The position numbers were made by a program, and so were the translations under genes. Shown here piece by piece: positions 11,801 to 26,800 of a stretch of 52,410 nucleotides of DNA (position 1 is its first letter; the number at the start of each line of letters is the position of its first letter). This DNA comes from Mesaphorura yosii. Its lineage: Eukaryota > Arthropoda > Collembola > Poduromorpha > Tullbergiidae. The DNA is taken from assembly GCA_009869945.1 (NCBI GenBank), contig WIXG01000470.1, positions 1-52,410 on the forward strand. Reading direction: 5' to 3'. The notes below the pieces were generated by a model. The model was not told the origin of the DNA. It did not search any database and saw nothing but the letters and a program-made list of their open reading frames with translations.

Positions 11801-14800
11801 GCACTGCACTGTTATTTAGTAAATTTAAATATTTGCCTTTCGGTTGTTCTCAGATGCAATTATGCGTAATTTCTGCGTTGTACATGCGTGTGTCATTATA
11901 CTAATTACAGTCATGCGTGCTTTGCCTCTTTTGAGGTGGTTGTTTAGAAATGAGTGACTTGACTAAAGTTAGCATTCTCAATTTGATAATTTGATAATTT
12001 GTCACTTTCTTTTTACATCTGCCAAAGAATAATTATTACGCAAAAACAGCTATGCGAAATCTCAGTCGTCCATGTTCATTGTTCATGTCGTAATAAAATT
12101 TGAAGCACACGTGAAATGGGTACATAGAAAAGAAAGGGATTTATTCTTCCGGAAGTGATCGAATTTGTTGATTGAATTTAGGACTGGCCTTTGACACTTC
12201 GTGCTCGTAATTGCCAGACAGGATATTAGGAAGCCATGTAACTATCGCTTAAAATCGCATTTATGCTGCACTTTCATTTTTACTAAAACATTCTGCCCAT
12301 GTCGATAGTTGTAAAAATCGTCAGTTTAATGTCACAACTTTTTCGTGTGATTTTTATTGTTGCAAGGAAAAGACGGTTTCCGTGAGAGAAATGACCTCAC
12401 AAAATTGCAATCGTGCAAGAGTGGCTGATAATTCTCTAATACGTGGTAGTGTGAAACATACAGAAATGAAATGTGATTTTAACAGGATCTCATTGCTCAT
12501 TGCGTAGTGTGTCATCAACACGTACGAATTTCATGCGACCAAATTTCATACAAAGGCGTACAGTACAGTTTCATAAGGAAACGCAAACAAAGCACTGCCG
12601 ATGTCTTAAGTTTTTTATATCAAAAGCAAACTTATTTTTGTTTGGCTTTTAGTCCTTCTGCCGTCTGATCTGCTGAATTTATCATCTTTACTCACACGTC
12701 ATTGTAAGAAACTGTTTCGTCTTCTGTTGACATTTCTCATTCGCTATAAACTTATAATTTTAAAGGGTTCATGCGATTTATCAAGTAAAAGACCAGCAGT
12801 CGAAGTAAAAGATTGAAGGCATGGGAAGGAATTTCAGAATTAATTCATTTAGTAAAATCCTATGGCGCAAGATTCACAGTCATCATTGGAACTTTGGCTT
12901 CAGCTACTCTGAAACAATCACTCACATGATAAATGAAGAATGAGGAATCAAAACACGGAACTAAAATCGAACTACCTACGACTTGACTTGGCTACATCCT
13001 TGATTTGTTCGACGATGCTTGACATGACTTGATTAGTCTATTTACTTTCGTGCGCCGTAGTAACTTTATAATCTAATTTAATGAAGTCCGCATTCAGTAG
13101 CCAAAACTAAATAGCATAATGCTAAAGTAAAGAGTCAGGGTTCATACTTCCACCATGCCACCGTGCTTGCACTTCCCTTCCTCCACAAACGAAGTGATTC
13201 ATGGTTCGGTTATTTGCTTACTGTCGAAGAGACTGACCACCTCGACAATACAAATTGTAGGAATTGAGTTTGACGAAAATCCTTGGCCTAATCATGATTG
13301 TTGTGTCTCGCATACTTCTTGTTACCATTGTTGCATTCTCCGTCCGTGGCAGTGGCAGGTCGAGACTCTTTTCTTGTACGCACTTGTGTGTTGGCAGAGA
13401 TGAAACGCAGATAACTCGCTTCGCTTCTTCCTACGTATTGTTGTGCTCTGTGCACTTTGACGAAGAGACCGACAAGCTCATGTTTTTGTTGTACATCCCA
13501 AACACAGGGACCATAATTTTTTTAATCCTGCTTACGAATGAATGAAAAGGGCCGGATACAGCCTTGATGAAGTTCCCAAGGTCGAACTCGAGAGAACAAC
13601 AGAAAGGAATTGAGTGCCTCAAATCCCCCCTTCGGCGTTGTGGAATCTTGGAACACAACACAGACATGGGACGGCGAACACGACGAGACCAAAGAAATTA
13701 TTTTATAGTTCATAGTATTTAGTAGCGTAAAATAATGGAAGGAATTTCAAAGGGCTCACATCGTGTGTAACTATGCTGTGTCTGGTCATGCGCTTACTCA
13801 TCGACCGTGGTTGGGTCTGGACTCGGGACTCAGCTGAAAAATGACCCTCCGATGCAGAAGTAGTAGAAAAGGGAAACAGGACTTTCCCATTTCATTTGTG
13901 AGGTGCAGTTAACGCACAATATACAATTATAGGCCAAGAATTCTTTCGCCTTGACGTTGGCATTCGATTCGATTTTTTCAGATTGTGAAATGTGTAAGTC
14001 AATTTTTTATATTTTAACCTTTTGATCGAGACACACAGGAGAAGGGGTGTAAGAAGCGCACGTTAAAGGAGAAGATATTTATTCCGTGCACTTTGGAATG
14101 CTGCGCTGGTTGTTGAGGGAGAGCGCAATCATTTTTCTTGCATCATCCAGCAGCCTTTCCTTTCATCTTGTCCATTGCTGCGAGAAACCCGAAAAGAATA
14201 ATAAATAAACAGCACAAATATTTTTGAAGGCTCGAAAATGTGTTTAGCAATATTTCAAGAAATGTGACGCAATGTCCTGGCAGGAAATCTTTTGATCAAG
14301 ATGAGATATTACGCATTTCAATTGGCATTTGTTGATGGCATCCTTCTTGACGATTGTGATTTCGGAAATTGAAGACTCTTCGTTGCATTTAACTGTCTTA
14401 TGGAAATGCTAATGAGATCTTATTTTACATTTTACACTTTGAGACTTCTATTTTTATTAAACACACGTGAAGAGTTTGGACTTTGCCCGGTACTTTACTC
14501 TTTGCTAGAATGCACTGGACCTTTGCATTGCCACCACGAAAAAATCTTAATCCCGTAAAGAATGCGCATCCAATTTTTTAGCCTGACATTTCGCAGCCTG
14601 GTCATTTCTCATTCCTGTTCACTTTCTTTTAATATCCATTAACAGCAGCGGCAAGCTTCTTTTTCATTCTGTGTTTAGTCGTTTGGAATTTTTACTCGCA
14701 TATTGAAATGTCACATTCGACCTGCCTTTTACGACCTGTTATTACCATAAATTATTGGGAGAATTTATGAAGACCTTTCGATTTGTTCGACTGATAACAA

Positions 14801-17800
14801 TAAAGAAGGGGCGAAAAAATATTTCGGGCTGAGGATTGACACATTTCTAATATTTGTACAGGACTTGGCGGTGCTTCTTAAACGAAGTTTCAAAATACTT
14901 TTCTAGCAGTTCTATGTTCGTGGTTTACTAAAAATCTTCCTTCGCATGAACCTTCTTGGCGTAAAAAAAACATGGATTGTTCGGTCTTCCTCCTGCGGCT
15001 GATAATGGTGGTCAATTTACAGAGAGTCTTGAACCAGTTCATTGTTTAGCCTACATTTTGAACGTACGATGAGACACTCAACTTCCTTTTCTGCATCGGG
15101 CCGCATTGATGTGATTTAGTAAACGCACCCCTTTATTCCGGCAAACCCATGTGACACACTCTTTCAGACATGCTCAAAACTTTCCAACTTGAACGCTGCA
15201 AAATTGAGGTACGTCGGATTGGTGTGACTTCCAAATAACTTTATTCAGAACGAATGACAAAAAGTGAATTGGTAAATTCCCAAAATCTTTACATTTTCCG
15301 TTTGGGCTGACCTTTGCATAAGAACGCTCGCACATATGTTGGTTTTGACTCGACTGTCTTGACCTCTGCTGTCATTCTAATTGCGGCGAACCAATTACCG
15401 AGTCTCATTCTTATCATTTAATTTTCAAATGAACTTTCAAAACTGGCTCAGACTTGCACTGCAGTATTGAATGATTTATTCCAATTTTTGAGATGTACAC
15501 AATTTCCGGTTGGATTTTCCTACATTAAAGATTTTGAGCGGAAAGATATACGCATTTATACAAAAATAGAAAAAGAGCGGTCAAAGGATACATCCAGCCT
15601 CAATTCGGTGAAAATGTCAAACGCTTCTGAAGACACTTGCCGGCGTCTTGTGTCTCGTTCAAGAAATTTTCCCAATGAAGGGGAAGGTTGGGAGACACCA
15701 TAAGAAATTATAAACCACAGAATTACATTGGGTACAATTGCGGTAATAATCAAGGCATTGTAGCTTACGAGAACGGCTGAGTCATTCGGTCAACACAATT
15801 TTACCATTAAATCGTACTTTCAAGAGTACAGGAGTGAGTCATTTACTGCAGTGCTCGGAGGGTAATAACTTGGAACGAATTTATTTTTAAGGTTACAACA
15901 ATCGTATAATTTCTGTTAAAAGGTTCAATTTTTCCCACTTCATAACGTATGAAATCTTTTGAGACTGAACTTCATTGTACTGGTAAAGCAAGTTACAAGT
16001 TCATTCTACATGATCTTGCAGTTTGGTCGCGGTTGTAAGGAATCCAAGGCCAGTCAATGTTATTTGCTTTCCATCCATAGCTCTCTTGAATGATTTTCAT
16101 CAGCTCTCTGGTCTTTGTGCTTGATAGTAACAAAATAATAAACTCATTTCATAATTGAAATTTCATCGAAATGTCAAGTTGTGGGTCACCGGGTTTAACT
16201 GCGCGAGATGCAATATCGTTCATTCATCGCTTGTCGAGTTAAAAAACGCGCACATTGCACAGTAGGGCATGACATTGGAATGCACGGATCCTTTTGTGTT
16301 GACCTTTGCAGAGCCGCACTTGACTGAAGCAGCCGAGCAAAGTTTCTCTCCAACAAAATTGAAAAGCAATTAAATAAATTGTCTTGTTCTGTCATTTCAT
16401 TTTTTCTTTCCACGAGTCACGACTGTGGTTGTATTAACCTTGTCCACATGACAAGTTATTTTCTTGCACAGTTGAAACGAACCACTTGTGCGCTTCTGTG
16501 GAAATGAAAATTAAAAATGCATGTGCAGCAAGGTGATATCAAATTAGAAATTAGACATTGAAATTTCGATTATATAATTTGTAGAGAAGGAATGTAATTC
16601 AAGAGTTAAAGAGAAATGTGATGTCATGTCAATTATATGGATTAACTGGCAGCTGGATGATTGATTCGAGGTGACATTCACTCGTGTCACTTGCCATTTA
16701 ATTGTAACAACATTCCAATTGAAGCGAGTGTGTAATTTTAGAATCATGCTTCCGTTTTGGCAAGCTTCCTTTGATTCAATCTTGTCCGCCTTCTTGTAAG
16801 ACAAGACATCACAAAAGAAGTGCCAGGTAGTACCAAATTTATATATTGACGTTATAATTGAACTGAAGCACGAATTCAAGGCCAATATCACGACTGTAAT
16901 TGATTTATGCAATATGTTCTCTGTCATGACACAACACTGCCACTTTATCCCGGACAGATAATCAGTTAGAATTTAATTAAAACTCCGAGGTCACGCAATT
17001 GAATTCTAAACCAGCCAGTTGTCAGTTCGTATGAAGTCCAGTCGCAGAAGCGTGTTACGAGCACCTATTCGATCGATTAATTGGTTCATTCACTTCAAGC
17101 TGCAAAAAGCTTAAACTTGATTTCAACTTATTTTTATCTCAGCAAATTAAAACGCGGCCAATAAAACTGGCTCGTGCCAGATCCAAGTCATGAAAACGTT
17201 TATAACGGATTCCAACTCTAATCAAAATATAAACTCGAAAATCTCGAGTCATGAATTGGCTAAATACTAATTTGTCTTTGTTCATTCTTATCCACAGCGC
17301 AAGAATGGCTTACATGTCCAAGTACCTGCCTCACTTGACGAACAGAGAAAGAGACTCCACCAATGCTTCAACGCAACAATCAACGCGGAATAGTCTCATG
17401 GCAAAACCTGCAGATGGCGTCGTCGCTCTCTCGCACGAAGCTGAAGCTGTACCGACTCCACCTGAGCGGCCACCGAAGAAACCACACTTAAGAAACGTTT
17501 CTCAACAAGTAAGCCAAGACCGCTCGACTTAAGAATATGTCTTCTTTTATTGTTCTGAACTCTAATCCGATACTTTGTCATTTTAGGTTAATGATGGTGG
17601 AAGTGAACCAAACAAACCCCCGCCACCGCTACCTAGGGCACCCATACGCCATCCCCAGCCACATTTGGGGAATAATAATGCTGTTGCAAATTGTGCCGTT
17701 TCGGGATTGCCCCCGCCGCTTCCTTCCAAACCGCAGCCCCACATGTCGCTCCCACCAATGTCTTTGGCCACAACGAAATCTGTAGCAAGCCTCACAGCCA

Positions 17801-20800
17801 AACGGTGCTCTACCCCAGACCTGCCACTGCCGCCTCCTCCGCCACCTATTTCGGACGAGGAACGAGTCGTGATCAACAATGACGACCCGCTTCCTCCACC
17901 TCCACCCCCGAATGAAGTCGGCTTTGGCCAGAAATCGCGACTCGCTGCTTCTCAGTCGTAAGTTCACTTCAGTTTTATATTTGCAATTTGCTGGGCTTTT
18001 GCTTTCTAACACTCGGTAGTTTACAGGGGTTAATACGCCCTTTTGGTGTTTGGGCAGAATTAGTTTAGAAAGATGCCATCCTTTTTCATAGTTCCACTTG
18101 ATTAGGCACCTATCGCTTCCTCGCATCTGCACTACAATCTAGGGCGCATTCTTCTTGATAAAGCCGTAATGAATTACACTCAGATTTACGATTGCAGTGC
18201 ACGTATTTAATAACACAGTAACGCTGAGAACTGCGTCTTAATCATTCATGAGCTTTGTAATACGAATTTCGTAAAAAATGGACGGAACCAATTGAGAGCG
18301 TTTCCTCTGCTTAACAGCAAATTCGGTTGAAAAATTCTGATTTTCCGTATAAATACGAATACCGTTCATTGCACAGTAATTGTGCAACCGTTTGTCAAAT
18401 GGATCGAAAAATCTTTGCAACATCTTTATTAAACCATGCCAAAAAGACGCACAGCACAACGATTTCCTATTTCATGTAGCAATCGAGATTCTTAAATTAT
18501 TGCAGTTCTGAGGACGTACGCTTAATGCTATATACGCTTATTTAGTTCACCGCTCATGTCATCATGCTGTATTACGAGCCTTACGCCTTGCGACTGCGGC
18601 TCACACCTTTCATCATCAATCACATGCGCCCCGGCATGGCATCAAGGATTTCATCTTAAATTTGGAAACGATTTCATGCTGTTAATCTTGTTACGAGTGA
18701 GGTGGTCGCATTGTTATCACTTGACTCGCATTTTGAAACAATGCAATGATGCTGTATTTGGCTGCTCATGTGGTCTCACTGCGAATTTGCGTCATTGGCA
18801 CACAAATACGCGTTTTACGTGTCGTTTGTCTTGTCAACTGCGATGATTAGTTATTTTCGCGTGTGGTATTGGTTCTCGTTCACATGCATTTGACGATAAA
18901 TGCAGTCGCTTTCTTTAGCCACTGGCTATTTTATGGCAAGCTTATCATGAAACCAAATGTGATGCATTTTAAAGTGTCACGAATCTGGACGGCAATTTTC
19001 GCGTTTTCCTCGGCTTGATATTTGCTAATTCTCAGTGCGAGCCTCATTGCAGCGATATTATTATCCCATCATCCAATTCTGTTGCAGCTGTCCGTCGAAA
19101 TGTCATAAGAGGAAGGATGAATAATTGAGTAAGAAATTGAAAGAGAACGGATTCATTTCCTGGCCTGGCCTGAGCTTTGTCTCGCTCTCATACATTTACC
19201 ATAAACGGAAGCTATGCAGCGTAACAAATGTCTTCTCTTAGAATTTCGCGATTTGATTTGATAATACTTGACACTTTAGCTAATTAAGTCTTTGCAAGAA
19301 TGTGTGAAAATCCCAAAGTGGGTACAGTCAGATCGATAAGTCAAAAATTTCCCATCCTAAAAGTGCGTTGGTAATTCCGAACTTGCGCTGGATCACTTCG
19401 TGGGAAGAACGTCAAGTCATCTTAATTTATGATACGAAACGAAACGAACGAATTTAAAATTTGATGTTAAAACAGCGAGTGAGATTGCATTTCCATCATA
19501 TTTACAGCAACTCAGATACAACATACACAGTAAACGAATCGGGAACTAATTTCGACAGCCAAATAATGATTCTTGCTATTACAAATAATTTCACTTTGCA
19601 TGTAGTTGTCACTTGTAGCTCGAATTAGGAGAGTCATAAATTCTTAAAGGTGCTAATTGCATTATAATTACAAGCAATAACTTCGTATTCGTACGCCTGA
19701 TTGCGTCATAAATGTAACGTGCTCCTTAATTTCCTTTTGAATGCTGGTGCCACTGACGGCGGGTCGCCTTGCCCACGTTTTGTGAGTGCGTGCGGAAATT
19801 TCATTGCAGTTTTTTCGCTCCATATCAATATTTCATTCCTTCTGTTTATGGATAGTTTGATGCTAATAAGAATATTCGTCCAATTTCCAGACTCTGAGGT
19901 CGCGAATTCAAATCTTTAACTGCACGACTAAGATTAAAGTTTTCGGCAAGCATCTTTCGCCCATTGTTCAATTCCTAGGCAGATTGTTAATAATGTATGT
20001 GGTGAGATTACACCGACTTCCTTAAAAGGGTTCTCTTATTTATTAATAACACAGCACAGACCAAAACAAAAGGACATTCATCATAAAAGTCAAAATTGAA
20101 CGATATGTCATGGTACTGTACAATGACATGTTTGTAAGCGACCACGAGCACCTTCTTCACTTCTCCGTAATTACGTTTCGAGGTGTCCATAAACAGATTA
20201 ATTTGTGACAAGGAAATTATGCAAAGTGACAATGCAATTACATAATGCACTCACTGCTCTAAAATGAGGTCTCCATTGGCGTGATTGTTCGTAGCCGTGT
20301 GTATCTAGTTCAAAATCATAAACTCATTTCATTTTATGGATACTCGGCCGCTTTCTGTGCAGCCTTCAGTGCTCAATCGGCGCCGTCAATAAACGCGAAT
20401 GCCGAATTTAGGACAAACGAATTAAACTCTGATTATTGACTGTCTTTCAGGCATGTGAAATGCCGTTAAGTTACAAAGGTCGGTCGTAATGGAAGATTTA
20501 ATTGCAGGCGCAGGCCTTAAAATGTGAAATGACAAAAGCTCGCACACACGTGAGAGCGAATTAAGGTGAGCGTAAACCTTGTTTTTCTCTCTTGTCATCC
20601 TGAACTAAATTCACGAAATGTTGTGGGATTTCAATTTCTGCCAAGGTCTACTCTTTACGATTCAGATGGATGTAACGCATTTCGAGAATTGCATTGCGAG
20701 TCGATGATCTCTGGAAGCGTTTGTGGTTCCTTTGTCTTCACCTTTGTGAGAGCAGAATCACGCGCTCAGCCAGGCACTTTAAACGAGCAATTTATTACAG

Positions 20801-23800
20801 CAATTAGTGTCATTCAGGTGGCTTCAAGAACGCTTTAATATGACTTAAGAAAGGAAAAGAAAAATGTCGTCTTGGCAGTCAAAAGACGTCTGTGGCTTTC
20901 TGGTTTGAATTGATTCTAACTTCATAGGTATAAAGTAAGAGTGAATCTAATTTTATTTTCAGCACAAAGAAATCTTGATAATGGCGGCAGAGTTAATGTG
21001 TGGGTAGGTTATTTGTCGCATTAAAATGACTGAGTTTCCTTCTATTCAGATTGCCAATCCCTAGCAGATCAGGCGCGAGTTCATGTGCGTATATTTCATT
21101 GTGCTTTCATACATTTTAATGAAAAATGCAATTTACGATGCAATTAATTAAATTCAGGACACCTACAAGGAGATTGAGAAGGGACAAACGAAGCATATCA
21201 TTCAGAACGTGAAAACACCTACGCCAATACGCCGAGTGTTTTTGGCAAGCAGAAGCTCATTCTTATTATCTGCCTAAGCTGACTATTTCGTGAGCAGTAA
21301 ACAGTTAGCCCATTTGAGGGTAATGGATGGCACTCGAGACACATTGAGACAAAGCAAAAAGTTATCCAAACACTCCGGTTTGCACATTTCGTGCTTGGCG
21401 CGTGACCTTTCGAAAAGAGGGCATGCTGCGGGTTAGAGGATGAAATGATTGTGTAAGACCAGATTGAGACCAGATCTTGGCTTTGTCTCGTCCGTCCTCC
21501 GCTCGATCACGAAATGAGTTCAAACTGGCTTAATTATTAGCGTGTATTTTCCGTCCTGAACACGAAGGTTAAGTCTAACATGAATTGTGGCAGAAGGAAA
21601 TGCTCGTCAACGTGCCAAACATTGCCAATTGGGCAGTTTTGTTTATGAATTTCTTAAAGGAACCCTCCTTTGTTTAGAAAATGTGAAAGGTGTTGAGCAC
21701 AGACTGCAATTACCATCTGACAGTCCAGAAAATAAGAGCTGGGCGGATACAAACGATTTGCGCCTAAACATTTGCACCGCACACAGACTTTTAGCAAGTG
21801 TGGAGCGTTCAGTCATTGCAGGAAGTGGCTGGTCAGTCGTTTTGCTTCGATTTTTTTTCATTAGATGTTAGAAATTTATGCCGTCTGCTCAGTCTCACTC
21901 GCTTAGGTACATATTTGGACTAATCTTCTCAAAATATTGTTTTTTCGCAAGGCGAAGAACTGCACCGAGACTTAACAGAACTCTGCACTCCAAATGCCAC
22001 ATTCTTAACCTTCAACATAATCCGAAAGCTTGACGTGGAAAGCATGCGATGTTTAGTTAACTGTTTCTGCTTTTTATTTTATTTTTTTTGCAGTTTACAA
22101 TTTTCCACGTCGAAATCCCGACTTCATTTTGTCATTTTTAATTTAAAAATTACATACCACGTACGTAATAAAATTCCTCATAGCCATCGCTATCGCCTGC
22201 AGTTGCTTGGCCCGTGGACACCTGTCTCATATATCTTCATATTTTATGTCATTGCCTTCTCTTTCCGATTGTGCCTTTGCATTGCCGGCCAGATGTCTTA
22301 ATTTTTATGTTCAAGTGCAGCGTCTCTTCCGCACGTTACACGTAATTGAGTTACACATGAACATAAAGTGAGAAAGCGAGTGCGGATTTTATTGGTCAGC
22401 ACAGCTTGCAGATTCTGCATCGGCATCTGCTTTGTGTCAATGCTCAACGGGACACATATGTGCTTTACATGAGCATTCTGTGCCATGACTCGTGCTCAAC
22501 CGGTAAATTATGCAATGATATGTGAAGTGCAATTTGAGCCTGGATCTGGAAGTCGTGCTTCGAGTCATTTCGTACGCGTAGGAGTGGAAAAAAACCAATT
22601 AATACTCATCACTGGGCGCTCTGTATTGTATTGATTTGAGAGAGCTGAGACTTGGCAGAGTTAATAATCTTTACAGTAACTCGTTTCGACCTTGCAACAG
22701 TAACGACTGACCCCAGACTTCAGATTCTGTTGCCGGCACCATCGATATCAGGGCGCGTATTCCATCGCAAGGCAGAAATATTTGTGCGTGGCAAAATTTT
22801 TTATGCTCTTAAAATGATGGAGTGCTCCATCGTGCAAGCATCTTGCTGGTTCGAGTTTTTGCCGTCATTTCAATGTGCTCGATTACAGATTACATTTACT
22901 GGCCTCAAGGTTGAAACTGTTCAGCTTTGACTGCCGCCTAAAAGTGTCCAAGCCCAAGTCCAATGTGCTTTCATTTCTTCTGAACGCAATGCACTGATGC
23001 TGACATCAGAAAACACATCACAAAGAGCCTTGACCGATCGAAGTCCGCGAAAACTGAAAAAATAAGCAGTTATAATTCATGCCATATTTTCGAGACTCCG
23101 GACGAATAAAGGCACCAAGACAGGAATCAGTTTCAAGGTCTCCGGAAAATATTTTTCTCCTTCAGTCAGCCTTTCTTGTTATCGCCGCCTTGCACGAAAG
23201 TCGGGATCATGAAACGAATTCACATCTTTTGCTTCAGACAGAAGGCAAGCTAGGTAATCACATATTCAATTTAAATGTGAATTAATGCAAAGGAAACGAG
23301 ACAAAGATTAAATGCCACAAAAACTCTTGACTGGTAAAAGTTCATGTGTGTACGCTCGTGCTAGACACAGAGAAGGGTTAAAATTCTCTTTGAATGCAGG
23401 ATGCTGATCTCTCCGGAGCACATAGAGTGTTGTACCTCCGATTAAACTTGCATCCTGCGTTAGCCCGTGCAAAGGTACCTTTAATTAGAGTTTAAATCTT
23501 CTGCATTACAATATTTTGCAGAGTCTGCCCGTGCATAATGCGCTCTTCTCGGTTTATAGTTTTAACCATTTTCAATAGAGCGGAAATCTTTCTACGTCGC
23601 TCGACGGTTTCGGATGTTCTTTTGTATGCTGGTGTTGTGAACGTGCAGCATTGTGTTTATGTGTTTTAAAATGACATGGCAGGCTATTTCGTGTACACTT
23701 TATTTTTGCGTTGTGTGACTCTTCTTGGTTTCACAGATTCACTTTAAATTCGCACACATGTCTGATGCTCAAAGCGTAAATTTGCATGCTCATTTTATTA

Positions 23801-26800
23801 CGTTGTTGAATTTGCAAAGCGGAAATAGATGTTGGAATAAAAGAGAAGGCGCATCCAGAAGTGAGTAGAACTGAGAGGGAAAGGTCATTAACGCATTTAC
23901 AAAAATGCAGTGCGAGTTTGAATGTTGAAAGGGCTGCTGTACAAACATTCCATCTCATCATGCATGCGTTTCGATAGGCGCGATAATAAATAATGTGGTG
24001 CATGAAAAAGTGAATTAATATTGACTGGTATTTGACTTTTGGAATTTGTAAAGCCGCATTGTTTCGCACTCCTTTTAAGAATGGCAACTGCGAACCAATA
24101 TTCAATGTGCGTTGAAAGGCGTGAACAGAACAAGCAATATTCCTTTTATGATGATTGTCTTACTTACAATTGAACTAAAAAATACTGTTCGTTTCATTTC
24201 AAATTTTTCAACATTGCCCTTTCTTGTTTGTTTAAAGTTCATAAAAAACGCATCGTACATAAAAGGTTTTTTGAAAAGGCAGACAAAACCGATTGCAATC
24301 CGGTATGAGTTCACCTGAGAAAAAGCGTTGCTCTTGGCCCTTACTTCCTGGACTCGAAGTGAAACCAAAAACAGTGAAGTTGATGAGGTACTTGGAGTCG
24401 TTATTAATGTCCATTCATTTATACCTGTCCGGTCTTGTTCTCCAAGTGAAAGGAATGGGTCCAAAGGTTCCCTAAGATTTTGTACCTCAATTATGACCCA
24501 TTCCTGCCAGACAGTGAGTACACTGGTCGAAATGACGAATAAACACTTCATTGCGAAGAAAATGATGAATTGCGCCTGTTGACTGATAATTTATTATGGC
24601 ACGCATATGAAGAAAGGTTATGATTACATTCTCACGACGCGACGCATACGCGAAAGATTTATTGTATAGTACTGGCAGAATGACGGAGCACGGATGCAGA
24701 TGAGACTGGCCAGGTCCCAGGTAGCAAAAGGATCCAATTTCAAAGTGAAATTCATACTCTGCAGGCTCTTTTGTCTTTCCACTTTTGTGACGTGTCCTGA
24801 CTCCTGTCGTGCTGAAGGAAAGCATTCCATTTAAAGGATTATTGGAATGCCAGCAAAAGTTTAATGTCAAAATACATTGATTTTATGATTTGTGGCAGGC
24901 AAGCAGTCGCGTAGCTAATGAGAACGAAATTCTGAGTCCTTTTTACTCGAGACCCAGTTGTCTGGCTCCACATGACGCGCCTCATTTTCATGCAGAGTTA
25001 ACTTATGTCATTGTCACTTCGTTCTCTTCAGTTGTCGCTGTCGTCGTTTAGTCCACATTTTAAAAAATTAAGCGTCGGAAAGCCAAACTAATTTCTTCCA
25101 AGCTGAGTTGTTGTAATGCCTTTTACTTTTTCCCTTTCTATCTAATCTGGGTTTCTCTTTCCGTAAACTGGTCCAACTGAGACTCTTTACTCCTTTTATG
25201 TAAGCGAGGCCTTTAATCGCTACAGTTGACTCGTCATGCATAACATCGCGCGTCGTAATCGCAAACTTAATCTCAACATTTTACTCAGCTTGGCCACAAC
25301 TTCATCGAAGTCATTGGCGATGATTTTGCATCAAAACCCTCAAAGCACAAAAAATGACATTTGGAATTTTTATGCCAATCCTATGGAGTAAAATGGTACG
25401 AACGATTTTCGGAGTAGCGTAAAGACAAGTTGGAAGTAAACATTTTATGCAATCTCGCGAATCTCGCCCACTTCTTCGTGCCTTGCCTACCGAACTCCTG
25501 TCAGGAGGATTTTCTATCGTGCTTGGCAATAAGTGACTGACTCGACAAAGGGCGAACAATACGTGCATTGAATTGAAACATGAAGGGAGCTCGTTGTTCT
25601 CACTGTAGAATTGGCAAATCAAAGCTTCTGCCTCTCGTGCTCGCCCGTGGATTCACACACTGGGCTCAAATTCACTTTATTTGGAGTTTGAATTCTTGAT
25701 CAACTCACTTTTTATGATTTTATGACATGCTGATTACTGAGGAGATTGCCAAATTCTTTGAAATCGACATGTTCATAATTTTATTGCGCCATTTGTGTGG
25801 GCGAATATTTGCTCACTGTTGTACTCTGATTCATGACTTTCGGCCATGTATTAATTAGGAACCTAATTATCGGTTTCAATTCGATGTTACAACGTGGACA
25901 TGGACTCCTAATTGCAATTATTCATACAATTCGTGTAAAATACATTCTTTCGCTGTTGGCAATGCAGAATATTGAACAACCTTGCCAGGGACTTGTTACT
26001 TACTTGGTGATATAATATTTTACGAGCGTGATGCTCGAAATATTCCACTTATTTGATACGCTTGATCAGAGGAGTACAATACAACGTATGATTTACAATT
26101 TGCAAGTTGAGATTCAGTGCCACGCGGGCATGTTGCCGCATTAATTAAGTCCACCGAAACGAAACGTGGTAGCAAGTTGTTTTCAATTACTGCGTGTTCG
26201 TTATCCATGGAAAGTTGCGACTTGTTTTTCTGCTTTCGGCCCAAATTATTTGCCACTCTACAGTCACGTTGTTTAGTGCGCTTTTATTCCTCGCAGGACT
26301 TGGGGGTCTTCGTTAAAGTCTGTTACATTATTTGACGAAACTGGAGTAGTTTTGGAAATTTTAGTCCGGTGAAGCATAAGACTGTTGAGGTGCATCGCAG
26401 TTTTCTCAACCACGTTGCTTAGGGGCAAACAGGATGTGCCAGTTGTTCTCGCCTGGCCGCAGCAACCAAAAACCTCTCTCCATTGTCTCTTCATTCAATC
26501 CTTCCCTGACACTCGTGCATGGTAAATATCTTTCCACCTCCATCCACTGACTCGTTTGCAAGTTGCTCAGTCGTCCTCAACGCAGCAGCACAGCGGACTC
26601 ACTCACTCAGTCATTGTTGAGAAGTTAGCGACGACGGTAGTGAGTGGTGGTCGTATTGTTGGCCCTCCTGTGCATTAATTCTGCGTGATACAAACTGCAA
26701 AATCCCAAAACATTACTTTGTTAAACAACACTCACGAAGCTCTCTCAAGTCGGTCTGTCGCATGGTCGTCAGCATCACAGCAACCGTTCCCCGAAATAAG

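Noticed and set aside
17629..18132. 167-codon open frame on the minus strand across the proline-rich exon
   Set aside because: It is the mirror of the CCN-rich Shroom exon, which rarely gives stops in antisense. It has no domain and continues into intron sequence.
24102..24870. Overlapping open frames of 127-149 codons on the minus strand
   Set aside because: They overlap in different frames, show no recognisable motif and have random composition.
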